DNA of 10,027 nt from Choanephora cucurbitarum (lineage: Eukaryota; Mucoromycota; Mucoromycetes; Mucorales; Choanephoraceae): positions 1 to 10,027 of the forward strand of contig JAIWNI010000356.1 in the NCBI GenBank assembly GCA_025331435.1, written 5' to 3'. The translations under genes and the position numbers were made by a program. Of the stretch, positions 7,497-10,027 are shown in pieces. A model generated the notes under the pieces. The model ran no database searches, was not told where the DNA came from, and saw nothing but the letters and a program-made list of their open reading frames with translations. The first letter of the stretch is position 1; each line of letters begins with the position of its first letter.

Positions 7497-7849
7497 GACT
7501 TGGTTATTCAGATATAAGGAATAACTATGATAGTCTTTAGTAGTAGACTTGTTTAGTTTTATGAGGAAAAGTAAGAGAAAGGTAAAAAGAACAGTTCAAT
7601 CCTATTGGACTTGGTTATTCAGGAACTATGGTAGTCTTAGAAGCAGACTTGTTTAGTTGTTAGTAATATAAAAGGTGAAGAGAACTGATTAATCCTAATG
7701 GACTTGGTAGTTCAATAAACTATGGTAGTCTTATATGGCAGACTTGTTTAGTTTGGGTAAAGAAAAGTGAAATCGAATATGTTAATCAGGTAGACTTGTT
7801 TATTCGAAGGTCAACTATGGTAGTCTTATATGGCAGACTTGTTTAGTTT
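7497..7849 (+). repeat. About 95-bp tandem array, four diverged units
   Basis: Four copies of a block beginning ACTATGGTAGTCTT and ending GACTTGTTTAGTT start at 7524, 7625, 7719 and 7814, giving spacings of 101, 94 and 95 bases. Each is preceded by a second GACTTG motif, so GACTTG occurs eight times on the plus strand (7497, 7546, 7608, 7646, 7701, 7741, 7793, 7836). Each core holds AGTCT and AGACT a few bases apart, a potential small stem-loop. The two right-hand cores are nearly identical and the left-hand ones more diverged. No coding frame crosses the array. It is not a CRISPR array: the unit parts between cores are also related, and this is a eukaryote. Confidence 0.85.
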
Positions 7850-7861
7850 AACGTGTAGTAA

Positions 7862-7944
7862 TTGAAGAAAATACAAAGAAAAGAAAAATACAAAGAAAAA
7901 TACAAAGAAAATATAAAGAAAGAAAAGTATAAAGAAAAATAAAG
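7862..7944 (+). repeat. A/G-rich tract with AAATACAAAGAAA-like units
   Basis: Imperfect units such as AAAATACAAAGAAA and ATATAAAGAAAGAAAAG are repeated about six times. Nearly all bases are A or G on the plus strand. It follows directly after the 95-bp array. Simple-sequence expansion is the likely origin. Confidence 0.75.
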
Positions 7945-8320
7945 TCTCGAAGGACAAAAAGATCCGTATAGGATAAGTTAGGTAGAAATAGAATAGATGA
8001 GAACAAAGCTGATTTTTATTGAGAGAGAAAAAAAAGAGATATTTATAAAAAAAGAAAAAATAGCCAGTCACCCAGAGAAGGTGTTACAGATTCAAAAATT
8101 CTGAAAATTTCGATCAATTCCATTAAAAATTCATTAAATTTCCTGGTTGTCACTATAAAAATATTTTATTTTCTACAGCTATTTTTATAAGTTAATTTTT
8201 TGCTTTTTGATTTTAAAGTTTTTTTTCTTCATTGGTTTTGACCGATGTACTAGACACAGATTGTAAGGCATAGATTACGAAATATAAGGAGAAAGCTTAG
8301 ACTAGAGGTATAAAGTAAGA
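7945..8320. other. AT-rich gene-free stretch with a hairpin
   Basis: There is no coding frame of normal composition. A perfect 10-bp inverted repeat, TATAAAAATA (8154-8163) and TATTTTTATA (8180-8189), overlaps the CACTA pentamer at 8151-8155. A single GGCATAGATT at 8268-8277 is an outlying relative of the 14-bp repeat further right. The rest shows nothing I recognise. Confidence 0.6.
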
Positions 8321-8386
8321 GGCATAGAGTTAAAGGCATAGAGTAAAAGGCATAGAGTAAAAGGCATAGAGTAAAAGGCATAGAGT
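8321..8386 (+). repeat. 14-bp tandem repeat beside the Tnp2-like gene
   Basis: Five copies of GGCATAGAGT with four-base spacers, usually AAAA, start at 8321, 8335, 8349, 8363 and 8377, exactly 14 bases apart. Degenerate copies lie at 8268-8277 and about 8403-8412. The array ends 50 bases from the stop codon of the transposase, in the place where CACTA-type elements carry subterminal transposase-binding repeats. Confidence 0.9.
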
Positions 8387-8435
8387 AGAGGCTTAAGAAG
8401 AAAGCATAGAGTAAATGGTAACAAACATATTTGGC

Positions 8436-10027
8436 CTAAGCATCAAATTCCTCTTCTAAATACAATTCATCTTCGAAATCAAAGCAGTATTCATAGTCTT
8501 CAATTTCAGCAGATGTCCTACTCATTTGTGGCCAGAAAAAGTATTTCCTGCCTTCATATTGATCCAATTTTGTTTTGGATTCTAGCATAGCAATAGGTAT
8601 CATTAGGTTGTGAAGAGCTACTACTTCAAGTACAGCGCTTCGTGAAGTATAATCGTTGTTACAACTTTCTCTACCATTGCAAAATGGAAGGCCAGCAGCA
8701 GATATTTGAACGCCTTGAAAAAAGTGCACCAGAGCATAGTAATTGCCATCGGTTTGCTTAAACAGCAGCAATATCTTACCAATAGCTGGTTTCGCTTGAT
8801 TATCCCGCTTTATCAAAGCATAACATGAAAGATGGGTCTTTCTGTTATCTTTCAAAAGACTGGCATCAAACTTTCGCGCAGCGTTAATACACACAGTCTT
8901 AGCCAAGAGAATTTCGTCTACAAGACTACTTTGTTGTACTTGCTTATGCTTTGCTAGATGTTTTGGCAATTGTACCTGTCTATAATCATTGAGTTTTCCT
9001 CTTACAGAAAACGCAGGAGAGATGTCCAGCTCAAGAATTGCTGAATTTTTATAGTCTATCAAGGTACGAGTTTGGAAATGGCGGTATGCCTCGTCAATGA
9101 TGACTTTTTCAGCCGTAACCAAGCTTGTTGTAGATGTCTTGATTGATCTTTTCAATCTTTGAATTCTTCGTTCGAGAGGTTTACAATTGATTTGATGCAA
9201 ATGAATTGCTTTGAGCCACTGAACGAGATGACTAAGGTAATGCTGATTGACATTATACACATTTGGGGACATGTGCTCGGTCAAAAAGGATAGCCATTGC
9301 TGGACTAGCCGGTTTAATTCAACTAGTTCTCCATCTTCAATTCGTCTTTTGGTTGCCAATCCACATATTTTGGAGATACAATACAAAGCATCAAGCACTG
9401 CCTTCACTTCTTCGTCAGGCTTGCTTCTTCCTTGTCTTCGGCTCTCATGTTCTTGAAACTCAATTTGTTCAGCAACCAATGTTGGAACAATGAATTGCAA
9501 GAACAAGGACCAATCTACACCACGAATCTTGTAAGCCGGTTTGAGGAAAGGCTTAAAAGATCCTTCAAAAATGGAAAGGGACAGATGCCGCCTGCTCCAT
9601 AATGCAATCAGAAACATTTTGCTGATATCTGGGCATAAGTCTAAAGGGAGTGTTGCTCATGATATAGTCTTTGATTCTTCGAGCAATGTTTTGGTCAAAC
9701 AAGTGAAAAGTATCAATGCCGAAAAACATAGGGGAAAAGAACGATTTCAAATCAACAAAAGGACTTTTTTGCTTAATACCATTTGCGGTGTCTGGTGTAA
9801 TGAAATCGATCAAAGTACGATCTCTACAAGCTTCTTCCAAATTTGAATGTCTATGCAGACACATAGTAGAACTGATGTATGTGCCTTGTATTGTACATAG
9901 TCTACAAGGGTGATAAGAAGAATGGCCTGATAGATGATTGATTTCTGATACTGAAGGAATATCACCGAACGATCCAACCAAATGTACCTTGACATGGTAA
10001 CGATTCTGACCAGCTTGTATCACCATA
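8436..10027 (-). pseudogene. Tnp2-like (CACTA/Plavaka-type) transposase, partial, one frameshift
   Basis: Two minus-strand frames form one protein. The first (10027 to 9565) carries SFGDIPSVSE (Asp codon 9961-9963), a C-x2-C in HPCRLC (9904-9906, 9895-9897) and FFGIDTFHLFDQN (Asp codon 9712-9714), which look like the DDE-domain blocks of Tnp2-type transposases. It ends at a TGA at 9565-9567. The second carries on with FEGSFKPF, IRGVDWSLFLQFIVPTL, NVNQHYLSHLVQWL, the GKILLLFKQTDGNYYALVHFF stretch and an acidic tail (EDELYLEEEFDA). The frame change lies at a run of five A on the plus strand (9567-9571), where one extra base would explain it. The ATG at 9617 is out of the true path, and the first methionine at 10026 is internal. 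These enzymes cut and rejoin the transposon ends. Which Asp and Glu are catalytic, I infer only by position. Confidence 0.78.

Larger units (their letters stand above)
8151..10027 (-). mobile_element. Possible CACTA/Tnp2-like DNA transposon, 5' part off the right edge
   Basis: The transposase remnant is the firm part. The 3' boundary is a proposal: CACTA on the plus strand at 8151-8155 would be the TAGTG end of the minus-strand element, with the 14-bp repeats inside it. Only one end is visible, and a five-base match occurs often by chance, so the boundary is weak. Confidence 0.35.

Noticed and set aside
7497..7849. CRISPR-like array
   Set aside because: The intervals between cores are themselves related to each other, the units are diverged, there are no cas genes, and the window is eukaryotic.
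7826..8071. Minus-strand frame of 81 codons rich in Phe and Tyr
   Set aside because: It is the complement of the A/G-rich tract and the end of the 95-bp array. The composition is driven by simple sequence and no homology-like motif is present.
8154..8189. 10-bp inverted repeat as a transcription terminator
   Set aside because: It consists only of A and T in very AT-rich DNA, in a eukaryotic setting where hairpin terminators are not expected. Kept only as a note beside the CACTA pentamer.

Overview
This window is AT-rich eukaryotic DNA that looks like a transposon graveyard. I see no bacterial gene layout and no convincing host gene. The Ty3 Gag and RT style, a Mutator-like transposase linked to an OTU peptidase, and a Tnp2-type transposase together suggest an early-diverging fungus, most likely Mucoromycota. 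That assignment rests on protein style alone and is moderately confident.

Layout. (1) About 1-4468, minus strand: a Ty3/gypsy-like LTR retrotransposon read from right to left. Its order is LTR/leader, Gag, zinc knuckle, aspartic protease, reverse transcriptase, RNase H, integrase; the integrase runs off the left edge. The coding sequence is split by four one-base frame changes and uses only two frames alternately (A-B-A-B-A). The RNase H/integrase part (about 1-1417) is fully open, with its catalytic residues present. (2) About 4469-6891, plus strand: a Mutator-like (MULE) transposase followed by an OTU-type cysteine peptidase. They look like one former fusion gene, now broken by five in-frame stops and one frame change. 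Its 5' end is missing where the retrotransposon begins, so the Ty3 element probably inserted into the MULE. (3) 6892-8435: a gene-free stretch with four repeat types: a 16-bp repeat at the likely MULE end, a roughly 95-bp tandem array, an A/G-rich tract, and a 14-bp tandem repeat. (4) 8436-10027, minus strand: the C-terminal part of a Tnp2/CACTA-like transposase with one frame change in a homopolymer, running off the right edge. A CACTA pentamer at 8151 and the 14-bp repeats may mark its 3' end.

The genes do not form a pathway. The window records successive mobile-element insertions and their decay. The most notable part is the peptidase attached to the MULE transposase. The complete integrase of the neighbouring retroelement shows that damage is uneven across the window.
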